Shown here one piece after another: positions 41,169 through 49,371 of a DNA stretch of 64,000 nucleotides. This DNA is from Geothrix paludis. GTDB lineage: Bacteria > Acidobacteriota > Holophagae > Holophagales > Holophagaceae. Position 1 is the first letter of the stretch; the number at the start of each line of letters is the position of its first letter. The stretch lies in contig NZ_JAKZLC010000002.1 of assembly GCF_022808815.1 (NCBI RefSeq), positions 372,001-436,000 on the forward strand, written 5' to 3'. A model generated the notes under the pieces. That model made no database searches, was not told the DNA's origin, and saw nothing but the letters and a program-made list of their open reading frames with translations. Position numbers and translations under genes: made by a program.

Positions 41169-41603
41169 TCACGAGTTTCGAATAGATTTCAGATAGGTTT
41201 CGCAACGATCTCGAAGGTCTTTGATCATCTCGATCTCAGCCCGGATCGACTTCTGCTGATCCAAGGGAGTGGACCCAAGCTTCGCCCATAGGGCCTCCAG
41301 TTCGTCCTCCAAGTGCACCAGGATGGCCAGTGCCTCGACCTCCTTCGCCAAGCGCGAGGCCAAGCGCCTCAGGCGGCCGAGCAGGAAGGTTTCCTCCTCC
41401 TTAGCCTCCAGGCGCCGGATCTCGGCGTCGAGGTCGGCTAGCCATTCTTCGGGGCCATCTACCGCCGGAGATGGGGCCGCTGCCCGAAGCTCGGAGGAGC
41501 TGCGAGACGTGTGGGCACGCTCACGAAGGTCAGGTCCGGGAATGGGCTGGCGTTTCGGTGGTTCGGGATCCGGGGTATGTCTCGGGAAGCCGGGTTTCTT
41601 CAT
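41169..41603 (-). CDS. Hypothetical coiled-coil protein
   Basis: A 144-residue protein: a disordered Pro-rich N-terminus (residues 1-50) and a long coiled coil ('EEWLADLDAEIRRLEAKEEETFLLGRLRRLASRLAKEVEALAILVHLEDELEALWAKLG', then 'SIRAEIEMIKDLRDRCETYLKSIRN'). ATG 41603 follows GGAG; the frame to 41639 is less likely. It lies downstream of the relaxase gene on the same strand and may be a mobilization accessory. No family recognised. Confidence 0.65.
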   Translation of the reverse strand: MKKPGFPRHTPDPEPPKRQPIPGPDLRERAHTSRSSSELRAAAPSPAVDGPEEWLADLDAEIRRLEAKEEETFLLGRLRRLASRLAKEVEALAILVHLEDELEALWAKLGSTPLDQQKSIRAEIEMIKDLRDRCETYLKSIRNS

Positions 41604-41677
41604 GGGGTCTCCAGGAGGCGGCATGCGCCTGAAAATCAATATTTATCGAATGCTTGATCAACCTGAAAGAAGGGGAA

Positions 41678-41890
41678 ATGAACAGTTTCATTGTAGGTCG
41701 TCAGATTATGCGTAAGGCCAAGGAGGGGGAAACCATACCGACCCAAATGGATGGCTCAACTGATGTGGGCTATGCGCATGCAGCATGTTGCCCTGCCAAT
41801 CGCAGAGGACTGTCTCATCATTCTACGGAGCGTAAGTGCAGTTCTTTGGTGATCGCCTTGGATAGCCTCCAGTCACCCGTGCTCATTTGA
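41678..41890 (+). CDS. Possible small ORF of unknown nature
   Basis: A 70-residue frame starting at ATG 41678 with GAAGGGGAA just upstream (MNSFIVGRQIMRKAKEGETIPT...). The later part loses protein-like character and overlaps the end of the relaxase ORF on the other strand. It may be a small gene, a leader, or chance. Confidence 0.25.
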   Translation: MNSFIVGRQIMRKAKEGETIPTQMDGSTDVGYAHAACCPANRRGLSHHSTERKCSSLVIALDSLQSPVLI

Positions 41891-44300
41891 AGCCCGGTTT
41901 TCTTGTGCTTGGATAGATGGGCTGGGGTGTGAGACCACTCGGATCTGAGTTGGGTGGCTTCCGCCAGGTCGCCTCTCGAATGGGTGGCTCGAACTCCTCC
42001 AAGGACTCCACGGCAGGGACCAGACCGGGAAGGAAATCCATCAGCTCATCCCCGATGGAAATGAGCAGGGAGTCGGAACCGGCGATTGATATGGGTCCGG
42101 TTTCATCTGGAGCCAGTTGTTTTTGTACTGCCCCAGGTTTGGTCATGCCCTTTTGAATCGTTCTCTTCTTCAGGCTGGTCACTGCAGCCTGTGAGGCCTC
42201 CTGGAATGGCAGCCACAGTCCATTACTCGGGGCATAACAGAGATCTCCCACGGCCGGATGATCCGGATCTGTTCCTTTCAACTCCAAATGCGCCAATCGG
42301 CGCATTTTCGGCCAGATCCGAAGTGAAAGCCCGCTCTCCGAAGCGACTAACCAAGAAATGAGTCGGACCATCCCCCGGGACTTTACATCGCCCAAAGAGT
42401 CCAGCTCACCATACCTATTCAGATACTCATGAAGCACCAGGGAAAGCCCCATTGCGTACGGGCTCTTCACGGCGGCCTCAAGCATGCTAGGTGTCCACTT
42501 CCTTCGCGAGGCATTTTCGGGGAGCACCTCGGCATCGAGGCGAATGTAGTCCAAGAACCTGGCCTGTTGGGCCGGGTCATCCAGCCAATCATGCAATTTC
42601 AGTCCAGCCAGGACTCCAAATGGGGTGGTTTTGAGATTCTCCCGACTGAGGCAGCCCCTTCCGCCCAGGCTCCTGGAACCAGGGCCATTGCCTGGCTTGG
42701 GCTCAACATGACCGTCGCTCCAAGCACTGCCACTGTCCCAAGGATTCTGCCCTCCTGGGGATCGATGCACGTGATCCGCATGCCGTCCACGACTTCCAGG
42801 TTCGCATCGCAAGCCAGAAGGACCGGGCGGGCGGAGTGATTCGGATTGTCGGGGGTTGATGCCGGAACCACCCAGACTGACTGGGAGTTCAATGGGCATT
42901 GAAGGCCCGATTTCAGCAGTTCCGTTGTTCGTTCCTCCCAGCGCCTCAGGTCCTCCTCGTATGGAAGAATCCAAGCCGGGAGGCCCAGGTAATTTGCCTG
43001 ACCAGCCAACAACTCTCCCTGCCATGGGCTTTTCGAGTTTCCCGATGGCTGGGACAAATGCCTCGCGATCCCCTCCCGAGTGATCGGGTCGTTCGAGGTC
43101 GGGCTGGGTTGGCTCAGGGATAGACCGGAGTCGCCCGGTTCGGGCCAAGGTGCGCGCCCGTTCTCGGTGTAGTCGTCGCTCATGTAAACCCTCCTTCATA
43201 AGGAAACGCATGTGATCGCTCAAGTGGCCGACCCCGATCAGTGGTGAAACGCTATGTCCTGAAGAGATTTGGAACTCAAGATTTCGAAGGGCCCAGGCGA
43301 TCTTCTTCTTGGTGGATTTGATGAGCGAAGGTGACTTTGGCCGATGTCGATCGGCCTCGATCTGGCGTCTTCGTGGCGAGGCTTCGAGCACCATCTCCTG
43401 CGTTGGTCGCCGCCCATCAGGAGTGATGATTTCCCATCCCACTAACCCGACGCCTGGACACAATCCAACTGCTGGGGGTCGAAGGATCCATCCATGCTCT
43501 CGGAGATGGTCAATCACGGTTTGGGCGAACAGCGCCTCGAGACGCGGCGCATCTTCTCGATTCGCAAACGCCCTACGAGCGTCGAATCGCCCATGGCTCA
43601 CGGTCTTGGTCCTTCGTTCCCGTTCAGGGTGGCGCTTACTTTTTCGCCCTACAACGTGAGTCTGAGGGGATTCAAGCGGCGCCACCGAATAGATCGGACC
43701 GTGGATGTGCGCGTGGGGCACACCAGCTAGTCCACGGTCTGGACGGGCTCCATCTGCTCCACGTCCCACCGGATGAAACCGCCACTCCCCAGCAAGTCCT
43801 GCTACCCGGACGGGGTTCCGATGCCCAGCGGCGAGGGCCCGACTCTCTATATCCCCGAACACACGCTTCATTCCGATCTCGATCCCCTCGACAAGCTCTG
43901 GCCTTCCAACGAAGAGGCTCAGTTCTTTAGGGAGGGTGAAGTCCAATTCATGGACGAGGGTGTAATCGGCCTTGCCCCGACTTCGTCGAACCACCTTTTC
44001 ACCCGTCACCGGATGATTTCCATCCGCCAGGCGTTGACGATGCTCATCCGTGACCACATCGATTCCCCAAACTTCCCAGGCATGCCCGACGCGACCTCCA
44101 ATGGGAAGGTCCACCCATGCATCCACCACCCTTGGAGCACTCAAGTAGGGTTCGGAACGGCCTTGAAAGAGATTTGGATCATCTAGAATCCTTTCTCTCA
44201 GTAGATATCCGCCATTCCCGAGGTAGCCGACAATCCCGCCATGCTGCTGTGCCTTCGCAGTGGTGATAGGTTGATGTTTGATCGTGAACCTTGGGGGCAT
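41883..44300 (-). CDS. MobF/TrwC-type relaxase ORF (contains a nested gene)
   Basis: An 805-residue open frame. The N-terminal 300 residues are a TrwC-like relaxase: tyrosines in 'GGIVGYLGNGGYLL', the fold marker 'DYTLVHELDFTLPKELSLF', and the metal-binding His triad in VPHAHIHGPIY (His196, His198, His200). There is no helicase domain, unlike TrwC/TraI, as in small mobilizable elements. Residues about 372-567 are Gly/Pro/Ser/Arg-rich and lie opposite a convincing gene in another frame (42599-43183), so this middle part may not be translated as such. The last 240 residues (AGLKLHDWLDDPAQQARFLDYIRLDAEVLPENASRR...) again look genuine, suggesting two genes fused by a chance-open frame or lost stop. 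ATG 44300 is the start. Confidence 0.78.
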   Translation of the reverse strand: MPPRFTIKHQPITTAKAQQHGGIVGYLGNGGYLLRERILDDPNLFQGRSEPYLSAPRVVDAWVDLPIGGRVGHAWEVWGIDVVTDEHRQRLADGNHPVTGEKVVRRSRGKADYTLVHELDFTLPKELSLFVGRPELVEGIEIGMKRVFGDIESRALAAGHRNPVRVAGLAGEWRFHPVGRGADGARPDRGLAGVPHAHIHGPIYSVAPLESPQTHVVGRKSKRHPERERRTKTVSHGRFDARRAFANREDAPRLEALFAQTVIDHLREHGWILRPPAVGLCPGVGLVGWEIITPDGRRPTQEMVLEASPRRRQIEADRHRPKSPSLIKSTKKKIAWALRNLEFQISSGHSVSPLIGVGHLSDHMRFLMKEGLHERRLHRERARTLARTGRLRSIPEPTQPDLERPDHSGGDREAFVPAIGKLEKPMAGRVVGWSGKLPGPPGLDSSIRGGPEALGGTNNGTAEIGPSMPIELPVSLGGSGINPRQSESLRPPGPSGLRCEPGSRGRHADHVHRSPGGQNPWDSGSAWSDGHVEPKPGNGPGSRSLGGRGCLSRENLKTTPFGVLAGLKLHDWLDDPAQQARFLDYIRLDAEVLPENASRRKWTPSMLEAAVKSPYAMGLSLVLHEYLNRYGELDSLGDVKSRGMVRLISWLVASESGLSLRIWPKMRRLAHLELKGTDPDHPAVGDLCYAPSNGLWLPFQEASQAAVTSLKKRTIQKGMTKPGAVQKQLAPDETGPISIAGSDSLLISIGDELMDFLPGLVPAVESLEEFEPPIREATWRKPPNSDPSGLTPQPIYPSTRKPGFK
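42599..43183 (-). CDS. Protein gene nested inside the relaxase ORF in another frame
   Basis: A 194-residue protein with a strong ribosome site (AAGGAGGG, seven bases from ATG 43183). Its sequence looks genuine: 'LGLPAWILPYEEDLRRWEERTTELLKSGLQCPLNSQSVWVVPASTP' and 'ARPVLLACDANLEVVDGMRITCIDPQEGRILGTVAVLGATVMLSPSQAMALV'. The same stretch in the relaxase frame has a typical shadow composition. It most likely follows the true end of the relaxase. No family was recognised; no signal peptide or membrane helix. Confidence 0.7.
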   Translation of the reverse strand: MSDDYTENGRAPWPEPGDSGLSLSQPSPTSNDPITREGIARHLSQPSGNSKSPWQGELLAGQANYLGLPAWILPYEEDLRRWEERTTELLKSGLQCPLNSQSVWVVPASTPDNPNHSARPVLLACDANLEVVDGMRITCIDPQEGRILGTVAVLGATVMLSPSQAMALVPGAWAEGAASVGRISKPPHLESWLD

Positions 44301-44763
44301 ACCGATCTCGGTAGCATGTGGCTCAATCACCGTGATGGACCACTTTCCGGGGAGCCGAAGCGGAGCGGAGGTGGGCCCCGGAATGTGGGCAGCAGTGCTT
44401 CGCCGCCTTTGTGCTGAAGAACCTAATGCCCTAAAGGTCGCTCTTCAAGATGGGTGTTTTATGAGGTGGTATTTACGCGATGCCGCGGTGTCAGTTTTGC
44501 GAGCGACATGACGGCATGTGCCGTTGGCACGCCGTGGCAGGAGGAGATGACACCAGCTACGTCGTTCTTGGCATCTTCAGAAGATGGACCCCATCTCAGC
44601 GCCCTTCCTTGCGTGGGCCATAACAGACCAACCATCGACGACATCCTCTCCATGCCATCGGTGCAGCAGACATTCGGCCCGAGAGGCGAGATACCACCTC
44701 AGAAGCGCCAGATCTTGATCCGAACACCGGCACACGCATGCTGATAGGCCAGGAGGTCACACC
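44301..44763. other. Probable transfer-origin region between relaxase and RHH gene
   Basis: The 460 bases between the divergent relaxase and RHH genes, the usual site of oriT in MobF systems. An eight-base perfect dyad TTCCGGGG/CCCCGGAA lies at 44345-44352/44376-44383. A small frame at 44480-44623 would encode MPRCQFCERHDGMCRWHAV..., 47 residues with CxxC-CxxxH-like spacing, but it has no clear ribosome site. Confidence 0.5.
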
Positions 44764-45069
44764 ATGTTCATCGTCGAATCCCGCGAGCGGGAAGCAACCA
44801 CCACCATTCGAGTCGTCGTCCCGGATTCACTGCACAAGCGCCTGGGAGAAGCGGCCCAGAGGGCGAACGTCGACATCCAGGAAGTTGTCCGGCAAGCGAT
44901 CGTGTATGCCTTCAGGCAGTCTGAGGGCGCATCTCCATCTGCGTCTGGTCGCAAGCGTAAGAACGGATTGAAGGAGTCACGCGCTTGTGGCTCCGTCCAG
45001 AAGCACCACCCCGAACCGCTCGATAATACGGATGCTGCACCGGTCAGCCGCGCGCCTGAAGACTACTGA
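44764..45069 (+). CDS. Ribbon-helix-helix protein, probable relaxosome accessory
   Basis: A 101-residue protein with an N-terminal ribbon-helix-helix fold: strand 'TTTIRVVVPDSLHKRLGEAAQRANVDIQEVVRQAIVYAFRQ', followed by a basic, disordered tail (SGRKRKNG...). ATG 44764 has AGGAGG at ideal spacing. Position and orientation next to the relaxase correspond to TrwA, which binds oriT and helps nicking in MobF systems. Confidence 0.75.
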   Translation: MFIVESREREATTTIRVVVPDSLHKRLGEAAQRANVDIQEVVRQAIVYAFRQSEGASPSASGRKRKNGLKESRACGSVQKHHPEPLDNTDAAPVSRAPEDY

Positions 45070-45090
45070 ACCCGCCAAGGGTCAACATCC

Positions 45091-45723
45091 ATGCGCCATT
45101 TATCGAACTCGCTCCAGCAGATCCAAATTGCCCTTGCGAACCAGAGGGGGGTCTGTGCAGTAACTGGACGGGCACTTCTTCCCCAGGATGGAGTGCTCGT
45201 CAACGGCCTCCATGGCCCAGACGCGATATCCCCTTCGGCCCCCGGGCTTCGTGGCCATGCGCGGCGCCTACCAGATCCTCACGTGATCGGTTGGTGGCTG
45301 ATGCCACTCCTGAATCCCGATTGGCTCAACACAGTGTGCCGATCCGGATGTTGGCGGCGCGCGGCATGGCCATCACAAGAAGCACTCAGCATGCTCGATC
45401 GTCCGACTCTCCCTATGGAAGCCCTGAAGGCACCGTTTGCTGCCCGAGTATGGCTCGGGCTTCTCTTTGCCGAGGAAATCCGAAAGTGGCGCTATGCCTT
45501 TGACCCATCACAAGTCTTTCTCGGTCGATCTACTCCAGCAGGAAGCCGAATACTTGAAGCCAACCCTATGCACGATGGGTGGGTGCTCATTCCCAGGACA
45601 CCTCTCGACTGCACCTGGCTAAAGCACCCAACCTGGCCACCAGACACATCGAGGTGGGATCACTGGCTTCAAAAGCAGCCGGATCCCTGCCATTACTGGA
45701 GGCTGAGCAAGGGTGGCGCCTGA
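45091..45723 (+). CDS. Hypothetical protein of the mobile element
   Basis: A 210-residue protein, Trp- and Pro-rich. The start 'QRGVCAVTGRALLPQDGVLVNGLHGPDAI' recalls zinc-binding HNH-like CxxTG openings, but the second half of such a motif is not seen. Later segments 'PFAARVWLGLLFAEEIRKWRYAFDPSQVFLG' and 'HDGWVLIPRTPLDCTWLKHPTWPPDTSRWDHWLQ' look like folded protein. No signal peptide. It follows the RHH gene by 21 bases and is probably co-transcribed. Function not recognised. Confidence 0.6.
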   Translation: MRHLSNSLQQIQIALANQRGVCAVTGRALLPQDGVLVNGLHGPDAISPSAPGLRGHARRLPDPHVIGWWLMPLLNPDWLNTVCRSGCWRRAAWPSQEALSMLDRPTLPMEALKAPFAARVWLGLLFAEEIRKWRYAFDPSQVFLGRSTPAGSRILEANPMHDGWVLIPRTPLDCTWLKHPTWPPDTSRWDHWLQKQPDPCHYWRLSKGGA

Positions 45724-45759
45724 TTTCACGGTTTGCATCCACCCATGCTCTGGAGCCTC

Positions 45760-47058
45760 CTAGGGGCGCTTAATGTATCCAAGTGGCGCAGGCTTGGTTG
45801 TGACCATCTGCCCCGTAGTTTCTGGGACCGTCATCGATCCCCCCACCGACTCGATGGCGGCCTTCCATGCCTCGATGCGCTCGGCGTAGACCTGCTTGGT
45901 TTGCTGATCGTGCTGGATACCCGGAGTGCTGTCTGACACGAACCATAGGGCAGGCACAGGCGCCACCATCTGACACCCCGCATAGGCCTTCAGGAGCAGC
46001 TTCTCCAAGGACCATGGCCCCGCCCCGACCACCCAGCCGTTCTGCTTGGCACGATCGAGGTATTCCTTGGTGTCGGCTTCGCCGATCGCCACGGGGACCA
46101 GCTGGCCGGAAATGGTGACAACGGAACTCTGCTCGCCATTGCCGGTGCCATTTCCCGTGGTCTTCAATTCGAATTCGGTGCCTCGAAGGGCGGACAGCAC
46201 GAACTGACCGAGGTAGCTCTGCCCGCCAGAGAAGAAGGTCAACCCCCGACCGAAGATGCCGAGGGCCTCCTCATTGCTTCGCTTGGCCCACTTCGAATCG
46301 ACAAGGTAGAGCGAGGCACCCATGACCCGCTTGCCGTCCACCACGGCGTAAGGCGTGATCGCCAGGGTCTGACCTCCGAAGAATTTCAGTACCCTCTTTC
46401 CGACCAGGCCATCGGAGACATCCACGCCACTGGCAGCCATCCAGGCCGGGACAAATTGGGTGGGCCACATGCCCGTGCCATGAGGCTTGCCGGGAAGCGG
46501 CTGCCGTTCGGGGGTGAAATCAGTCCCTTCGAGACGATAGGCCTTGATGACATTCGGCTCCCAGCCAGCGTCAGGAGCCTTGCCCTTGAAAATGACCAGA
46601 TACTTGTCCCCTTCCAGGGTGAAGACCCCATCCTTCTCAGTGAGGGTTCCTTCGTCCTCCTGGGGAGAAGGGAGAACCGTGAACCCCTCTTCCGGCCAGA
46701 GGAACACCCGGAACACTCCCTTCCCCTGCTTCATGCCTGCATTGATGCTCAGCCGGAACACGGTCTGCTCGTCGTCTGACATGAAGTTCACGAATTGGGT
46801 GGCGAACTGAGAGTAGGTGGCCGAACCGCTACCTGTAACCTGAGGCGCCTTCGTCCACCTCCCCCGAAACCCGAACAGAAATTGATTCGTCTTCTTGGAA
46901 ACCACGGCGCCGACGAGAGACTTCGGCAGACCCAACTTGTCGTTCACATCGACTTTCGCGGCCGAGGCGGCTTTCGCAGGCGAAGGCTTCTTCTGCGCAC
47001 CTGCCCACAGTTGAATGCCCGAGAGGGCTAGGAAAAGAACCAGCGTCATTCGATTCAT
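45760..47058 (-). CDS. Secreted protein of unknown function
   Basis: A 432-residue protein with a signal peptide (MNRMTLVLFLALSGIQLWAGAQ), a Lys/Ala linker, then a globular region including 'NQFLFGFRGRWTKAPQVTGSGSATYSQFATQFVNFM', 'YLVIFKGKAPDAGWEPNVIKAYRLEG', 'RVLKFFGGQTLAITPYAVVDGKRVMGASLYLVD' and 'WFVSDSTPGIQHDQQTKQVYAERIEAWKAAIESVGG'. No membrane helix beyond the signal and no catalytic motif recognised. It is the only clearly exported protein of the mobile element. Its codon and composition style match the neighbours. Divergent from the XRE-type gene. Confidence 0.72.
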   Translation of the reverse strand: MNRMTLVLFLALSGIQLWAGAQKKPSPAKAASAAKVDVNDKLGLPKSLVGAVVSKKTNQFLFGFRGRWTKAPQVTGSGSATYSQFATQFVNFMSDDEQTVFRLSINAGMKQGKGVFRVFLWPEEGFTVLPSPQEDEGTLTEKDGVFTLEGDKYLVIFKGKAPDAGWEPNVIKAYRLEGTDFTPERQPLPGKPHGTGMWPTQFVPAWMAASGVDVSDGLVGKRVLKFFGGQTLAITPYAVVDGKRVMGASLYLVDSKWAKRSNEEALGIFGRGLTFFSGGQSYLGQFVLSALRGTEFELKTTGNGTGNGEQSSVVTISGQLVPVAIGEADTKEYLDRAKQNGWVVGAGPWSLEKLLLKAYAGCQMVAPVPALWFVSDSTPGIQHDQQTKQVYAERIEAWKAAIESVGGSMTVPETTGQMVTTKPAPLGYIKRP

Positions 47059-47271
47059 GGATGCTCCTGATCTGAAGATGCAAGGTCATGGCGGGGTCTG
47101 GATGGACTTGTCCGACATTACTTGAAACGGGTTATTGTTGAAAATCTTGAGCCCGCCACCACTTCTCCGCCTGGGATAAGCTGAGGCCATGGCTTTCAGC
47201 CACCTTTCTCGCCCTGGATCCGTGGGCGTAGGGGGTGGGTGTTTGCAATTAACTGATTCGGGTATTTTCGC

Positions 47272-47748
47272 ATGAGCCCGGTCGGTGCCTACGGAAAAAC
47301 GCGCATCCCAGCGGTTCCTCGAACGCTCGGCGAGCGGCTTCGGAAGATTCGACTGGCCTGGAATTGGTCCCAAACTGACATGGCAACCACTCTTGGGACC
47401 AACCAGCGAACCTATTCGGCCTGGGAGAGAGACCTCCAGCTCCCGAGCCAGGCCAGCATGATGGCCCTGTGCAGGTTCCTCCGTATGCCAACCTCCGCCT
47501 TGCTGGAAGGAAAGGCTTTCGGTGTCCCGGAAGTCCCGCTCCGCTTCTCTCCGGGCCCAGGGGGCACAGATCGACCTGGAACCCCGGTTCTGGTGCCAGA
47601 CCTTGATCCGGACATTCCCGCCATGTTGCTCCCCATGGATTCTGCTGAGTCCGCTGGTCCCCTGAGTTCTCGCCAAGCGTTGGGGGCTCTGAAACAGGCA
47701 CTCGCGGAAGGACGATCCATCTGGATTGTGGTCGGCCCCCGAAACTGA
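47272..47748 (+). CDS. XRE-family helix-turn-helix regulator
   Basis: A 158-residue protein with an N-terminal Cro/CI-type helix-turn-helix ('TLGERLRKIRLAWNWSQTDMATTLGTNQRTYSAWERDLQLPSQASMMALCRFLRM', residues about 18-75) and a long Pro-rich C-terminal part ending in a short helical segment. Such proteins repress mobile-element genes; its target may be the divergent secreted-protein gene or the element's own promoter. No protease-sensitive linker was identified. Confidence 0.82.
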   Translation: MSPVGAYGKTRIPAVPRTLGERLRKIRLAWNWSQTDMATTLGTNQRTYSAWERDLQLPSQASMMALCRFLRMPTSALLEGKAFGVPEVPLRFSPGPGGTDRPGTPVLVPDLDPDIPAMLLPMDSAESAGPLSSRQALGALKQALAEGRSIWIVVGPRN

Positions 47749-47754
47749 TGCGGA

Positions 47755-47949
47755 TCATGCATCCCGCGCGTTGGTCGGATGAGAGGGCGGCTGATCGGGG
47801 GGGCCCTTCATGAGGCTCAAGGCACTCTGGCCGAGAGTTTCATCCTGAAGGAGCCGGACAAGACAAGCCCGCTTCACCAACACACCGCCATAGCCTGTGG
47901 TGAGAAGCTGAGCGATCAGCTCGTGGACAGATAACTGCTCAACCTTCAT
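47755..47949 (-). CDS. Small hypothetical protein
   Basis: A 64-residue protein (MKVEQLSVHELIAQLLTTGYGGVLVKRACLVRLLQDETLGQSALSLMKG...) with a helical N-terminal half and a polar tail. ATG 47949 overlaps the 3' end of the phosphoesterase gene, and it is probably co-translated with it. No family recognised. Confidence 0.5.
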   Translation of the reverse strand: MKVEQLSVHELIAQLLTTGYGGVLVKRACLVRLLQDETLGQSALSLMKGPPDQPPSHPTNARDA

Positions 47950-48871
47950 CTTCAATCACCTTGAATGGGATGCTTCGGTTCCTGGATTTGCCTTCTACCC
48001 GGGAATACTTGGCCACATCGGCATGGAGCCCGCGCAAGGCATAGTGCTCAAGCAGGGCTTCCAAGGTCATGCCCCGATGCTTCGCCATTTCGCTCAAAGC
48101 CTGAACGTGGACCTCAGAAAGCTGTACTTCCATGGTTTGCTTGAGCCCCTCTCCAGTTGCCTCCGCCAGGCCTCTCAGGTTCTCCAGCCACTCCTTTCTT
48201 GGGTTCGCCTCGACTCCCTGCACCGCGACCTGGCCTTCATTGAAGTCGAAGACGATGGGACGGTTCAGGGCTTGGTATTGCTCGGTGCAGGTGCAGGCAT
48301 TGATGTAGGTGGTGGCTTCTGATTGGGCCACGCCGTACCCGTCATGGATGTGGCCGAAGATGTGAACCTTCGGCCGCACGACCCCGAGGCGGAGCTTTAG
48401 CTGCTCACAACCGAGGTGTTCCCCTCCGTGAACCTGGTCCAGAACTCCGTGAGGTGGCCCGTGAGTGATGAGGACATCGGTCCCTTCCGGGATCAGCCCC
48501 CAGGTTTCCATGAGTTTTTCGCCATTCCGAGGCAGGTTAAAGGCCCAATCCATGAACCACGGCTGCCAGGGGGATCCCCAGAACCTCACCCCATCGATCG
48601 TCACCCCAGAGTCCTGGAGGTAGGTGATCTCGGGGTACTTCGCCAGGAGGCCGGTTGCCCTCTCCGGATCCTTCTGGTAGATCCAGTCGTGGTTCCCGGC
48701 GATGAGGATCTTGTGCGGATGGGCCTGGGCTGCAAACCAGCGCAGGAACCGGTCGACTTCATCCGGTGTGCCCGTGCTCGTGGCATCCCCGGCATGGATC
48801 AACACGTCTCCATGCGGCAGGCTGAAACCCCGGTGAGACATGTGCGTATCAGAAATGCAGATGAACCTCAT
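47939..48871 (-). CDS. Calcineurin-type metallophosphoesterase
   Basis: A 310-residue protein with the full metallophosphoesterase set: ISDTH (Asp8, His10), IHAGDAT, IAGNHDW, ITHGPPHG and FGHIHDGYG. The N-terminal 200 residues form the catalytic domain; the C-terminal 110 ('EWLENLRGLAEATGEGLKQTMEVQLSEVHVQALSEMAKHRGMTLEALLEHYAL') include an RHH-like segment, a fusion that may place the enzyme on DNA. ATG 48871 is chosen over 48958 since the upstream part is not conserved-looking. Substrate unknown; nucleic acid or cyclic nucleotide are possible. Confidence 0.85.
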   Translation of the reverse strand: MRFICISDTHMSHRGFSLPHGDVLIHAGDATSTGTPDEVDRFLRWFAAQAHPHKILIAGNHDWIYQKDPERATGLLAKYPEITYLQDSGVTIDGVRFWGSPWQPWFMDWAFNLPRNGEKLMETWGLIPEGTDVLITHGPPHGVLDQVHGGEHLGCEQLKLRLGVVRPKVHIFGHIHDGYGVAQSEATTYINACTCTEQYQALNRPIVFDFNEGQVAVQGVEANPRKEWLENLRGLAEATGEGLKQTMEVQLSEVHVQALSEMAKHRGMTLEALLEHYALRGLHADVAKYSRVEGKSRNRSIPFKVIEDEG

Positions 48872-49040
48872 GAATGCCTCATGGAATCGAAGGAGTGGTG
48901 GTTTGGCCGCCGACGGATCTGGTGCTGCTTCGCCGCCAAGATGGGCCCCCTGCCCCATGATCCAGCGGCGAAGTTGCCATGGGGTATCCAGTCATGGGTC
49001 TTGCCCGGACTGCGAGGATCTATGTAGCTCGGTGGAATGC

Positions 49041-49352
49041 CTAACGAGTTTTCGTCTCGTGAGTCTTGAGCCAGAGATCCAAGGCCTCCGAGAGAATCTG
49101 GCTTTCCGTGAGCATCATCTCCGCTCGCGCGGCCTTGAGGGCCAGGAACTGACGCTTCGGCAATCGAATCTGAACCCGCTCGGTATCCCCTTCGAAGATC
49201 CGTGGCCTTCCCTCGGGCCCGCTGCTCTTCTGGGTCCGTGAGGGTCTCACGGATGTCCGAGGCGTCTGCTGGCTGACCACCTCGGCGGCACCCTGCTCCA
49301 GGGCCCCGAAGATCTGCTTCGAATCCGGCCGAGTCGGCTTGCGCTTGGTCAC
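49041..49352 (-). CDS. RHH-type partition-like DNA-binding protein
   Basis: A 103-residue protein: a basic disordered N-terminus (residues 1-55) and a C-terminal ribbon-helix-helix ('ERVQIRLPKRQFLALKAARAEMMLTESQILSEALDLWLKTH'). It follows parA by 19 bases, the usual place of the centromere-binding protein of type Ib partition systems. GTG 49352 is the start. It would bind a centromere near the parA promoter. Confidence 0.75.
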   Translation of the reverse strand: MTKRKPTRPDSKQIFGALEQGAAEVVSQQTPRTSVRPSRTQKSSGPEGRPRIFEGDTERVQIRLPKRQFLALKAARAEMMLTESQILSEALDLWLKTHETKTR

Positions 49353-49371
49353 TGTGAGGTCCGTGGGTTAT

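Noticed and set aside
44454-44744. A 96-residue frame in the presumed oriT region
   Set aside because: No ribosome site, and a competing 47-residue frame in the same place looks at least as good; neither is convincing.
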